Made by a program: the position numbers and the translations under genes
In this document: positions 1 through 9,900 of the stretch, one piece after another
Layout: each line of letters begins with the position of its first letter
Position numbering within the stretch: the stretch's first letter is position 1
The notes under the pieces: generated by a model
Told to the model about the DNA's origin: nothing
What the model saw: only the letters and a program-made list of their open reading frames with translations
The model's database searches: none
From: Dyella_B acidisoli
Lineage (GTDB): Bacteria > Pseudomonadota > Gammaproteobacteria > Xanthomonadales > Rhodanobacteraceae
Assembly (NCBI RefSeq): GCF_049532895.1
Contig: NZ_CP064031.1
Span: 2,976,001 to 3,040,000, forward strand
DNA length: 64,000 nucleotides
Direction: 5' to 3'

Positions 1-38
1 TGGCCAAGCAAGCTCACTCAACGATACGGAGAACGACC

Positions 39-272
39 ATGCACACCGACGTCGATATCAACTACGGGGTGGATTTTGAGCGGGCGCTGGAACGCCTGCA
101 TCACGCGGCCGGCAAGATCTTCCGGCAATACCGGGAAGCCAAACAGGGCAACGCCGACGTCGCAGAGATCGCGCGGCTGCGGCAGGACTACCTCGATGCG
201 CAACGCGAAGCGGAAGGGCTCTCGCCGCGCGATGCGGCGGGGATCCAAGCCGTGCTGGACAGGACGGCTTAG
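39..272 (+). CDS. small hypothetical protein, 77 aa
   Basis: A short charged, mostly helical protein without signal peptide, membrane segment or cysteines; I do not recognise a family. A GGAG lies a few bases upstream of the ATG (around 30-33) and supports this start. The gene ends just before a strong bidirectional hairpin terminator, which separates it from the convergent toxin/immunity cassette. Its GC-rich codon use is like the chromosome backbone and unlike the more AT-rich immunity gene next to it, so it probably marks the edge of the polymorphic-toxin locus. No function can be assigned. Confidence 0.65.
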   Translation: MHTDVDINYGVDFERALERLHHAAGKIFRQYREAKQGNADVAEIARLRQDYLDAQREAEGLSPRDAAGIQAVLDRTA

Positions 273-282
273 CAACCGCCTA

Positions 283-317
283 AAGAAGAATGCCCGCGCA
301 AGGCGGGCATTCTTCTT
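283..317. terminator. bidirectional intrinsic terminator
   Basis: A perfect 15-bp inverted repeat (283-297 and 303-317, 5-nt loop) with a GC core and A/T-rich outer ends. It gives an A-tract on one side and a T-tract on the other, so it can end transcription from the 77-aa gene on the plus strand and from the immunity gene on the minus strand. Confidence 0.85.
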
Positions 318-331
318 GCACAGATTTGAAT

Positions 332-634
332 TCAGTACTCAAAATCAACATTAAATTTTCCATCACCCCGAAGATCGAAGTGACACTTTTTAAAAAATCC
401 TTTTTCCTCGTTGCCAACGATCCGGGCAAGCTCATATACATAACGCGCCAACATCGGCACGCCAGTTAAGTACCCGGCCGGCTTCTCGGCCTCACCATTC
501 CAATAGGAAACGACAGCATCCACGCGACTCCCATCAAGCGTCGCATCAACCAAGATACGAGTCCAAGGCGCGCGTGCACTTGAAGCCAAGGTCTTTCCCA
601 TTGCCTCATAGCACTCGATCACATCACTAAACAT
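332..634 (-). CDS. YezG/DUF600-like immunity protein of the orphan toxin cassette
   Basis: A 100-residue acidic cytoplasmic protein. Its tail (K-C-H-F-D-L-R-G-D-G-K-F-N-V-D-F-E-Y) and central Y-W-N-G-E segment fit the YezG (DUF600) immunity family, known as the antitoxin partner of the Bacillus YeeF DNA/RNA non-specific endonuclease. The start codon lies 2 nt after the stop of the toxin-bearing frame, the usual toxin-immunity spacing. The inferred role is to bind and neutralise the nuclease domain encoded immediately upstream. The region is visibly more AT-rich than the rhs body, which suits a horizontally shuffled cassette. Family assignment is from motif memory, not a search. Confidence 0.75.
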   Translation of the reverse strand: MFSDVIECYEAMGKTLASSARAPWTRILVDATLDGSRVDAVVSYWNGEAEKPAGYLTGVPMLARYVYELARIVGNEEKGFFKKCHFDLRGDGKFNVDFEY

Positions 635-636
635 CT

Positions 637-2211
637 TTAACCACCCGGTTGATTGAGAAATGTACTTGTCACTGGTGCCTGATCGTTCACTTGATAGATC
701 ACCTGAATTTCATTCGGTCGGGTCGTGTAGTTACCTTCGTAAAAAATCCTCTGGAATTGCGCGTTCACTGTGTTGTTAGGGTCAGCAACAAGTGGCTTAA
801 GCACATCCCTCTCGAATGATCCATACGCACCGCTAGCCGAATTAAGCTCACCATTACCTGGGAAGATATTTAGCTGCCCACCAGGGAACCCGAACTGATC
901 ACCGCCGGCATGGAACCCAACATCTCCAGGAAGCGCATCAGCATTATGCGGGTAACCTATTTGGTAGTCATCATAGAAGCGATTTCCACCATTCCCAAGT
1001 GAAAGCTGCCCAGATGAATTCACCGGCCGTCCAAGGCTATCTGTTGTGAATTCATAGCCATTGTATTGATAGACGGTATTGGGGCTTGGATTTAGCGAGG
1101 CCGCCCTGTAATCAGCACGAGTTTCGAGCTGAACCACATTAGGCACTGCTTCGTTTGGAACGCCCCGTTCCTCAACCAAGTTAACTCGGCCTATCGACGA
1201 CGCATTTCTTTCATCAACTAAGCCAACGTCAGCTTCAGGCGTTCGAGCATTCGACACGTCCGCCAATGATCCTACACTAGGCGACTGCTCTCCTCCACCG
1301 ATAGCCACTTGCTTGACAGCTCCAAGCTCCGCATCCACGCTTGAATTACCAATGGAAGTCAACTCCTCATTTACTTGAGCAGCGTTCTTGGCAACACTAA
1401 GTGGCGCATTGCTCTCAGAAGCAGCATCAACAATGGTCGCGTCATTGCTGCCACTTGCCGTCGTATTTACTTCGCCCAATCCTCCTTGCCCACCAGCTTC
1501 TACGGCGCCCGTCCCAGCAATCTCATTGCTGCCATTTGTAGCAATGGATTCTCCCGTCGCACTGCTATTCACACCACCACTTAAACCATCGCCCGTCTGG
1601 CTAGCCACCGCTTCGGCAGCCCCCACGTCACCAGTCGCCCCTGCATCTCCCGTAGCCGACGCTGCGTTTACTCCCGTTGCCGCCGGAGCTTGCGCATCGT
1701 TTGTGAGATTACCGGCTCCCGCCGCATCTTCCGCACCGCCACTCCCAAGCTTCGATAGATCACCAACGGCACCAATCTGGTTATTGAGACCGCTATAACC
1801 ACCTGCCGACCCCACCAATTTCACCTGACCAAGCAAGTCACCCACTTGGCTCAACCCGTCGACTGCCAGAGATGCGCCTGCAACCCCCAGCTTCAATGCC
1901 CCTACGCCACCATCCACCGCCATAACGGTGTTGAGGCTGCCCTGACCAAGGATATCCCCCGATTCGAACTGGTCGCCGATGTTGTTGCTTTGACTTAGCT
2001 CAGCGGCCCGGTTCAATGCCGATGTCACTGCATTGATTGTTGTATCAACAGGATGATTCTGGAGGAAGGCTTTGGTGCCTTGGACTTGATTGGCAAGTAT
2101 TTCCGTATCGGCTTCGAAATAGTTGGTCAGGTTCAAGCCATTTCTACCAACAACGCTATCGATATCCGTACCAATCCAGGCCCCGAGCGTGGTGACCGTA
2201 CCCACCGCCAT
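637..2211 (-). CDS. orphan polymorphic-toxin cassette: neck copy plus nuclease-like C-terminus
   Basis: A 524-residue frame. Residues 1-352 repeat the Ala/Gly/Ser-rich neck of the giant YD-repeat protein. Residues 353-524 are a different C-terminal domain with the layout of the DNA/RNA non-specific endonuclease 2 family (Endonuclea_NS_2): Y-x-Y-N-G-Y-x-F-x-T-D-x-x-G-R, a D-V-G-F-H-A-G-G-D-Q-F block with a candidate catalytic His434, then an Asn-rich G-G-Q-L-N segment. The YezG-like gene follows after 2 nt. The ATG is internal relative to the full-length gene; an in-frame TGA lies four codons upstream, and a GAGG 7 nt before the ATG may allow independent translation. Without the YD body or export domains it is probably a silent donor for recombination. 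Its immunity gene may still be expressed. Confidence 0.8.
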   Translation of the reverse strand: MAVGTVTTLGAWIGTDIDSVVGRNGLNLTNYFEADTEILANQVQGTKAFLQNHPVDTTINAVTSALNRAAELSQSNNIGDQFESGDILGQGSLNTVMAVDGGVGALKLGVAGASLAVDGLSQVGDLLGQVKLVGSAGGYSGLNNQIGAVGDLSKLGSGGAEDAAGAGNLTNDAQAPAATGVNAASATGDAGATGDVGAAEAVASQTGDGLSGGVNSSATGESIATNGSNEIAGTGAVEAGGQGGLGEVNTTASGSNDATIVDAASESNAPLSVAKNAAQVNEELTSIGNSSVDAELGAVKQVAIGGGEQSPSVGSLADVSNARTPEADVGLVDERNASSIGRVNLVEERGVPNEAVPNVVQLETRADYRAASLNPSPNTVYQYNGYEFTTDSLGRPVNSSGQLSLGNGGNRFYDDYQIGYPHNADALPGDVGFHAGGDQFGFPGGQLNIFPGNGELNSASGAYGSFERDVLKPLVADPNNTVNAQFQRIFYEGNYTTRPNEIQVIYQVNDQAPVTSTFLNQPGG

Positions 2212-2215
2212 GTTT
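1156..2215. repeat. 1060-bp neck repeat, copy 1 (orphan cassette)
   Basis: This stretch matches 4368-5427 in the same orientation at a constant offset of 3212 bp. The encoded proteins are identical, and I see no nucleotide difference by eye. It provides long homology for recombination between the orphan toxin and the main gene. The match stops on one side at the TGGAAC cassette boundary and on the other at 2216. Confidence 0.93.
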
Positions 2216-2352
2216 AAACCTCAGGGCCGGGGGTAGTTAAGAAGCCACCTACAGAGAAGGCATCTTCCGGCAGCATCCGTGTCAGACCACCGATATCAGC
2301 CATGATGGTTCATCGCAAAGATGCACGCTCGCTCACATCTTCGAACTCAACC

Positions 2353-3054
2353 ATGCCGCGTGGATTACGTCTTGACTTGCCGCATATCCCTCAACATGTC
2401 ACTCAGCGCGGCGTAAATCGCGGCGCCGTTTTTGTCGATGATGACGACCGTCAACATTATCTAATGCTTCTTGCCGAAAGTGCACGTGATAACGATATGA
2501 CCTTACATGCCTACGTTCTGATGGGTAATCACGTCCACCTGCTCGTTAGCACTGCACGGCCTGGCGCGCTGTCGGATGCCATGCGTCAGCTTGGGCAAAA
2601 CTATGTTCCCGCGTTTAATCGCAGGCATCGACGCACTGGCACGCTTTGGGAAGGCCGTTTCAAATCGTGCCTCGTAAGCACAGATCAATATCTGCTTACA
2701 GTATATCGATATATTGAACTAAACCCTGTACGAGCTGCGATGGTCCAAGCACCCGAAGACCATCTATGGTCGAGCGTGCACGCAAACCTTGGATTACGAA
2801 ACGACCCGCTCGTCACACCCCACGACACATTTTTGGCCATGGCCACAGACCCTCAAGAGCGAGCCATGGCGTATCGTTCATGGCTACGCGCAGGAGTAAA
2901 TGACGATGAAATTTCTTCTATTCGACTGCACTTGAAACAGGGCCGCGCATTGGGGGATCGTCGATTTCAAGCCATGGTTGAAAAGACCCTCGGACGACCA
3001 GTTGCCATAAAGCCGCATGGTCGTCCACCGCGTTTACGTAACAAGGAAGAGTGA
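2353..3054 (+). CDS. REP-associated tyrosine transposase (RAYT, Y1/HUH family)
   Basis: A 233-residue single-strand transposase. From the chosen start (M-P-R-G-L-R) it shows the HUH motif N-H-V-H-L-L (His60, His62) and Y-L-L-T-V-Y-R-Y-I-E-L-N-P-V-R-A, whose Tyr113 sits 51 residues after the second His, the same spacing I recall for the catalytic Tyr in E. coli TnpA-REP. W-E-G-R-F-K is also typical of RAYTs. A start at 2302 would add 17 residues with no family match. RAYTs are thought to move or maintain REP/REPIN palindromes, of which this window has several families. The gene lies between the orphan toxin cassette and a toxin remnant, in opposite orientation. It looks intact. Confidence 0.9.
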   Translation: MPRGLRLDLPHIPQHVTQRGVNRGAVFVDDDDRQHYLMLLAESARDNDMTLHAYVLMGNHVHLLVSTARPGALSDAMRQLGQNYVPAFNRRHRRTGTLWEGRFKSCLVSTDQYLLTVYRYIELNPVRAAMVQAPEDHLWSSVHANLGLRNDPLVTPHDTFLAMATDPQERAMAYRSWLRAGVNDDEISSIRLHLKQGRALGDRRFQAMVEKTLGRPVAIKPHGRPPRLRNKEE

Positions 3055-3092
3055 GACACGCTGAGTCGCATCCCTTATTTAATTACCCCCGG

Positions 3093-3144
3093 CCCCTTTT
3101 GGGCCCCCTTTTGGGGCCCGGCCCCTTTTGGGGCCCCTTTTGGG
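3093..3144. repeat. array of four CCCC-TTTT-GGGG hairpin units
   Basis: Four near-tandem units of C(4-5)-T4-G(3-4) at 3093-3103, 3104-3116, 3122-3133 and 3134-3144. Each can fold into a C/G stem with a TTTT loop; the minus strand is also rich in G-runs. The array lies between the RAYT gene and the truncated toxin fragment. Confidence 0.8.
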
Positions 3145-3145
3145 T

Positions 3146-3405
3146 CCGCCGGCATGGAACCCAACATCTCCAGGAAGCGCATCAGCATTATGCGGGTAAC
3201 CTATTTGGTAGTCGTCATAGAAGCGATTTCCACCATTCCCAAGTGAAAGCTGCCCAGATGAATTCACCGGCCGTCCAAGGCTATCTGTTGTGAATTCATA
3301 GCCATTGTATTGATAGACGGTATTGGGGCTTGGATTTAGCGAGGCCGCCCTGTAATCAGCACGAGTTTCGAGCTGAACCACATTAGGCACTGCTTCGTTT
3401 GGAAC
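3146..3405 (-). pseudogene. truncated remnant of the nuclease-like toxin C-terminus
   Basis: These 260 bp repeat 902-1161 with one visible mismatch (970 versus 3214). In gene orientation the fragment begins at the variable-region boundary (TGGAAC) and encodes about the first 85 residues of the nuclease domain, stopping right after D-V-G-F-H-A-G-G. The rest of the nuclease core is lost and the frame runs into the hairpin array as P-K-R-G repeats. It sits directly behind the terminator of the active rhs/immunity operon, as expected of the C-terminus displaced when the present cassette arrived. Confidence 0.88.
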
Positions 3406-3432
3406 AACAAAACGCCCGCTTGTAGCGGGCGT
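3403..3432 (-). terminator. intrinsic terminator of the rhs-immunity operon
   Basis: A 9-bp GC-rich stem (3412-3420 with 3424-3432, 3-nt loop) about 15 bp after the immunity stop codon. On the minus strand it is followed by TTTGTTGTT (3411-3403). It travels within the swapped cassette, between the immunity gene and the displaced toxin remnant. Confidence 0.8.
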
Positions 3433-3447
3433 CTGGCGGCATTAAGC

Positions 3448-3924
3448 CTAGCTTCGCTCTAAACGAGTCAAATCATCGTACTCGCCGAATGACGGCATAG
3501 CACTGTAATTTTTGGCCAAGTCTGCCACCGATGATGATGTCTCAATCTTATGTTCGGGAACAAATAACTCCCGCCGAATCGACACTGAACCATCGCGACT
3601 GAACATATATGACGTACCACTTGCAACTTTGTCAGTATCATCTACAAATTCACGATAAGTTGCCATCGTAAGAAACAACTTGCCAGGCTCTACTTCTTGA
3701 AATCCATATGTCAAAGACTCACGCAAATGGTCATCAAGGAAACCGACACCCACAGCCTTCTTGGTCAGCTCAAGAAAGCAATAGGGTTGCTCAACGGAAT
3801 CCACAAGCACTGTATAGGGCAGACCCTCAGCGTGAGCGGCCCTAGCTTGTTCCTCAGACCAATTTTCGGTGGGGCGCTTCTTCGCGCGAAACCACGATTT
3901 GCAGAAATAGATCTTTCGCTTCAT
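3448..3924 (-). CDS. candidate immunity protein for the giant YD-repeat toxin
   Basis: A 158-residue soluble protein, basic at the N-terminus (M-K-R-K-I-Y-F-C-K-S-W-F-R-A-K-K-R) and acidic later, without signal peptide or membrane segment. I cannot name its family. Position gives the function: its ATG overlaps the TAA stop of the giant toxin gene (TAATG), so it is translationally coupled to the 147-residue variable C-terminus, and a terminator follows. The base composition is clearly more AT-rich than the rhs body, matching the toxin tip and marking both as one imported cassette. The inferred role is cytoplasmic neutralisation of that tip. It is unlike the YezG-type protein of the orphan cassette, so the two immunities are non-homologous. 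Confidence 0.72.
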   Translation of the reverse strand: MKRKIYFCKSWFRAKKRPTENWSEEQARAAHAEGLPYTVLVDSVEQPYCFLELTKKAVGVGFLDDHLRESLTYGFQEVEPGKLFLTMATYREFVDDTDKVASGTSYMFSRDGSVSIRRELFVPEHKIETSSSVADLAKNYSAMPSFGEYDDLTRLERS

Positions 3925-6900
3925 TAGTAAATTGTCCCGTTTACATCACGAATCAGCACACCAGCTTTGTTAGCAGCATCCAGTACCGCCTGCGGAACAG
4001 GATTGGCCTGAACAGGAACTTCAAGTATGTACTGACCTTGAAGAAGCTGCCCAGCCAATGGTCCGCTTGAAGGAACATTGGCAACCGTAGCGCCGACGGG
4101 GTATTTGGCTGGGATTTCATTAATGTATCCCACGGCTGTTTTGGTTTGAATGTCCGAAAGCTGAGTAAATTTCCGCGAAACGATCTCGCCAGCGCTAGGG
4201 TTATAAGAGTCTAGTCGCGTATACCCACTACCGTTCGGGCTCTCAATGTAGACCTCATTATATGGGTATGCCGACGCGCGCTCCGCATTGAAGGCGTTGC
4301 CAGCATTCAAGCGCTGCAACCAAGACGGCTGGCTACTAATTCTTGCAGGCGCCGCAACTTCTGTGTCTGGAACGCCCCGTTCCTCAACCAAGTTAACTCG
4401 GCCTATCGACGACGCATTTCTTTCATCAACTAAGCCAACGTCAGCTTCAGGCGTTCGAGCATTCGACACGTCCGCCAATGATCCTACACTAGGCGACTGC
4501 TCTCCTCCACCGATAGCCACTTGCTTGACAGCTCCAAGCTCCGCATCCACGCTTGAATTACCAATGGAAGTCAACTCCTCATTTACTTGAGCAGCGTTCT
4601 TGGCAACACTAAGTGGCGCATTGCTCTCAGAAGCAGCATCAACAATGGTCGCGTCATTGCTGCCACTTGCCGTCGTATTTACTTCGCCCAATCCTCCTTG
4701 CCCACCAGCTTCTACGGCGCCCGTCCCAGCAATCTCATTGCTGCCATTTGTAGCAATGGATTCTCCCGTCGCACTGCTATTCACACCACCACTTAAACCA
4801 TCGCCCGTCTGGCTAGCCACCGCTTCGGCAGCCCCCACGTCACCAGTCGCCCCTGCATCTCCCGTAGCCGACGCTGCGTTTACTCCCGTTGCCGCCGGAG
4901 CTTGCGCATCGTTTGTGAGATTACCGGCTCCCGCCGCATCTTCCGCACCGCCACTCCCAAGCTTCGATAGATCACCAACGGCACCAATCTGGTTATTGAG
5001 ACCGCTATAACCACCTGCCGACCCCACCAATTTCACCTGACCAAGCAAGTCACCCACTTGGCTCAACCCGTCGACTGCCAGAGATGCGCCTGCAACCCCC
5101 AGCTTCAATGCCCCTACGCCACCATCCACCGCCATAACGGTGTTGAGGCTGCCCTGACCAAGGATATCCCCCGATTCGAACTGGTCGCCGATGTTGTTGC
5201 TTTGACTTAGCTCAGCGGCCCGGTTCAATGCCGATGTCACTGCATTGATTGTTGTATCAACAGGATGATTCTGGAGGAAGGCTTTGGTGCCTTGGACTTG
5301 ATTGGCAAGTATTTCCGTATCGGCTTCGAAATAGTTGGTCAGGTTCAAGCCATTTCTACCAACAACGCTATCGATATCCGTACCAATCCAGGCCCCGAGC
5401 GTGGTGACCGTACCCACCGCCATGTTTGCAGCCCCATGACCAATGCCGTATACGGAACCAAGAATACGTGCGGTCGTAAGCGTGCCGCTATCCAATCCCT
5501 CTCCCATGGCCTGAAGCTTGGCAGCATTTGCCGCAGCCACTGCTGCCCAATCTGGTTGCAGTTCGCCTAACGTGCCGTGGTAGCCAAAGGATTCCGTGCT
5601 ATCGCTGTACAAATAGCCAGGTCTTCCATCGCTACTGGTAATGGGCATGCTGGTGATCGTGGCTGGATCGAACTGCAAGGTCTTGCCGTCTTCTGAGGTA
5701 CCGATCAGCGAAAAAACACCGTTTTGCGTGGGATTAGCGCTGCTCGGCATATCTGCGTACTGCACCTGTCCAACATCCTGATCAGGAGTGGGCGGCACTA
5801 TGACACCGTCTGGCAAAACAACCGTATCCGTAGTGACGGAGCTGGGGGCGAACACAGGAGCTGACGGTGGCGTCGAGGCAACGTTGCCAAGCGGTTGTCC
5901 GCTAGTCATGTAAGCGTTTGAATAGCCCCTAGATGTAATTACCTGGTTTCCTATAGCTATATCTGTGCTCGTCGTCTGAGCCGCAGATACATTCGGCGTA
6001 CTGCTAGACGCACTTGCTGGCGAGGACACGGAACTTCCTGCTTGTGCCTTGGCATATGAAGCAATCGCCTGTTGAGGCGGTGTACTCGAAAAGCTGCTTC
6101 CAAGCGTGTCTCCAAGTGTATGGCCCACTACGCTTTCGCCGATGCTCGCCCAACTCGGCACATCCTTATCGCCGAGCGCGATACTCACTTCACGATCAAC
6201 TGCATCCGACAACACGCCACCTGCCAAGTCAGCTGCGATGTTCCCCGTAGTAATCCCACGCGACATATCCGCATCACTGGGCAATCCAGTCTCTGCCGTA
6301 ACCCCTTGCGCCAACGCAGAGGCGACAAGACCTTGCCAGCTGAACTGCACAGGCTCTTGCGTGATTTCATCACTCACGGCACCTGCCACGTAGGCTCCCG
6401 CACCCAAAGCATATTGGCCCAATGTACTGACCGCACGCCCTGTATTCGCCGCATCACCTGCAAAAGCGTTTGAGGTTTCGCCAAACGTATTTGTCTCGGA
6501 GAGACCGTAACCGACTCCGGCCGTAAGACCGGCCGTCAAGCCTGCTGTTAGCGCGCCTTCCCACGAAAAGCCTTGTTGCGTACCAAGTCCTTCGCCTGTC
6601 AATTGACCCAGCGAGCTACCCACAAAACCACCGATGGCTGCCGCAGCAACCCCTTCGAACCCCAAGCTACCTGACAAGGCCGCCAGACCAGCAGACCAAA
6701 GCGAGCCTGATGCTGCCCCAAATGCCACGGCCGCAGCACCCGCCGTGAACACCGTAGCGACCACCATCACGGCCAATACGATGATTTCAGCCATCGCATT
6801 ACAACCACTGCTCGCCGGCGGAGGCGGCGGTGCAATCGTCGGCAGACTCGGCGTCGTACTCCCCACAATACTGCTCGGATCATACGGCTTGAACGTCGTC

Positions 6901-9900
6901 GCCGAGTTCGCATGCGTCGTCACCGCCGGAATCTGCAGCCTTTCTCCCAACACCAGATTCGTATCACTGGACAGATCATTCGCCTGCGCAATCACATACC
7001 AAAGATTGCTATTGCCGTACTCCGCCTGCGCAATGCTCTCCAACGTATCGCCCGACTGCACCACGTAGCTGTTGGGACTGTCGTTGTTACTGCTGAACGC
7101 CGTCACCTGGTCCAGCACGTTTAGATTGGAACCGTCGTTGTTGAAGCTCGCCAACTGCTGCCCATTGACGTAGGTGTAGTTGGCAATCTCCGCTTGCGGA
7201 TTGCTGCCCAGATTGATGCTGGTACCGCTGCTGCCGGTACCGCTTTGGCTCTCGATGATTTCACCATCACCGTTGTACGCAAACACACGCACGGTATCGG
7301 CAATGTTGCCGTACGGATCTTCCGTGTGCTGTTCCAGCGCGATCTGATTGCCGCGGGTGTCGTACACGGATTGATCCGTCGCCGGCTGCACGTTGGTGAC
7401 GTTGGAATCACCGGTGGTGTCGGCCTGCAGATAGGTGTCCTTCTTGAGGTAGTTCACCTGGTATTGGTCGACGCGTCCGGTACTGTCGCGATACTGATAG
7501 CCCACCACGTCGCCATCGGCATCGTAGCCGCTGGTACCGTCGGGGCCCTGGTACACCACTTCGCTTTGCAGGGTCAGGCTGCCATACGTGGTGGCATTCG
7601 GATCGAGCGTGCCCGTGGGAATCGGGCTGGCCGTGCCATCCCAACCGCTGGGCGTGTTGAAGGTCTGCGATTCGGCCAGGCGGCCCACGGTGTCGTAGAA
7701 GTTGACGGTGGCGCTTTCCAGATCGCCCCCCACATCTACCGTTGAGGTGTCCGGGCCGCCGTCATCGGGAGGGTTATCGGCACTGTTGTTCTGCACGGTG
7801 ATGGTGGCACGCAGTTCGTAGTAATTCTGGGTCACCAGTGCATGCCCATCCGCGTCGTAGGTAACGGTTTGCTGCACACCTTCGTTGGTCGCGCCTTGCG
7901 TCACGTCCACCGCGTAGTCGGTTTCGATCTGTTCGTTCTGCGCGTTGTACACCTGGGTTTGCGACATCAGGTCGCCGTCACTGCTCTGGGTGAAGCGCTT
8001 GATCACGTTGCCGTCGGCGTCGTAGGCGTTCTCGTAGGAGCCCGTGCTGCTGGTGATGACGATCTGGCCATTCTGCAAGCTGCCATCGTCGATCACGACG
8101 CGGTTGTCGCCGTCGTAGGTGTACCAGGCATCCTGCGTGCTGCCGTTGCTGGTGGCCTTCACTTCGCGGCGGTTGCCTGCAGCGTCGTAGCTGAAGGTTT
8201 CCTGCAGCATCGTGGCACCCGTCACGGCGTTGGTTTCGGTGACGCTGCTGATGCGGTTGTGGCTGTCGTAGGTGGTTTGCGTGACGGTGTGGACGGTGTT
8301 GTCGTTGCCGTCGACGGTGGTGTCTTCCTCGCCGATCAGGTTGCCGTTGTTGTCGTATTGATAGCTGTAGCGGGAGCCGTCGGAGAAGGTTTCCGTGGCG
8401 ATCTGGCCGTTGGCGTAGTAGGTGAGCGTTTCGCTGTGGGGTGTAGTGGTCGGCGCGGTGACGTAGGCCGGCGTCACCTGGCCTTGCGCGGTGGGTGACC
8501 AATTATCGCTTTCGCCGATTTGCGCACCGGTGTTGGCGTCGTACGTATAGCTGTACTTCGCACCGCTGAGGTCGGTGTGCTGGGTCACTTGGCCGTACGC
8601 GTTGTATTGCCAACTTTCCGTATCGCCGTCGGCGGTGGTTTTGCTGACCAGGTTGCCGTCCATGTCGTAGACGTACGTATCCTCGACCACACCGCGCGGT
8701 GCCTGTGGGATGTACTGGTAGTTCCAACGGGCCGCATCGATGCCCACGATGCCTACGCCATTGTTGTTGGCCAACACGGCAAATGCGGCATACGCCGCGC
8801 CCTTGGGCGCCGACGCGGTGACGGTGGAGGTTTCCCACGCCGCGCCCTTGTCCCAGTACACGGTGTTACCCGTGGTGGTGCTAATCAGATTGCCGCTGGC
8901 GTCGTACCAATTGATGGCGACGGTGCCCGAGGTATTGGATGCGCCGCTTGGGATGTACAGCGCAATCTGCACGGACGCGGTAATCGACTGCCCTTCCACA
9001 ACCGGCACTTGATCGTTGTTCACCATCGAGGCCACACCACTGCCGGTGTAGCGCGCCTGCCAGTTGCCATTGGCGGCGCTGGTCGACTGATCGATGGAGA
9101 AGCCGCTGCCCAGCGTCCAGCCGACGTTGCCTTCTTCGAAGTCGCCGTTGGTGACCTGGTCGGTGAACTGGCCGGTGGGCAGGCTGACGACGGCACCGGT
9201 GTTGCCGGTGCCTAGCACGTTGAGGCTGGCCGGTGGCGTGTAGCTCCAGGTTACGCCGGAGCAGACCACGCCCGGAGAACCTTCGTTGTAGTTGGAGCAG
9301 CCGATGGCAATGGCTGCCCAGGCCGCGCCCGCCGGTGCAGTGGCCGTTACGGAGTTGACGCCAGGGCCATTGCCCGCGGTGATGCCCGGACCGTTGTCGG
9401 ACTGTCCAATCATTTGCCCGTTGGCGCCGTACCAATTGATGAAGACCTCGCCGTTACCATGCTGGCTGAGCACGTCGAACGTCGCATTGGCGGTGATGCT
9501 CTGGCCTGGCACCACGGGTACGCGATCGTTGTTCACCGCGCCGCCGGAACCGCCGTTGGCGTTATCCGTGGCGGCAAACATCAGCGGCCAAACCTGACCT
9601 CCGTAGTTGTAGCTGCCGGTGGAGTAGCCCTGATCGAACGTCCAGCCCGTCATGCCTTGCGAGAAGTCGGCATTGGTTGGTGTTTGTGTCCAGTTGCCGG
9701 TGTAGTTCTGATGATCGGTTGCGGTGCTGGCCGCGTGCTGTGCGGCATCCTGGCTCCAGATCACCTTGCCTTGGCTGTTGTAGCCATCGTAGGTGGCATG
9801 CAGGGCAGCGTCGGTGGTGTCGCCGCTCTGTAGATAGGCGCTGCCGATACCGTCGTAGCTGACGATGCGGTCGCCGTTCTGATCCAGTACGTAGGCTTGT

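Noticed and set aside
3079..3390. 103-codon frame ending in P-K-R-G repeats as a possible short toxin
   Set aside because: It lacks the nuclease core after the first His block and its tail is just the hairpin array in translation; annotated as a remnant.
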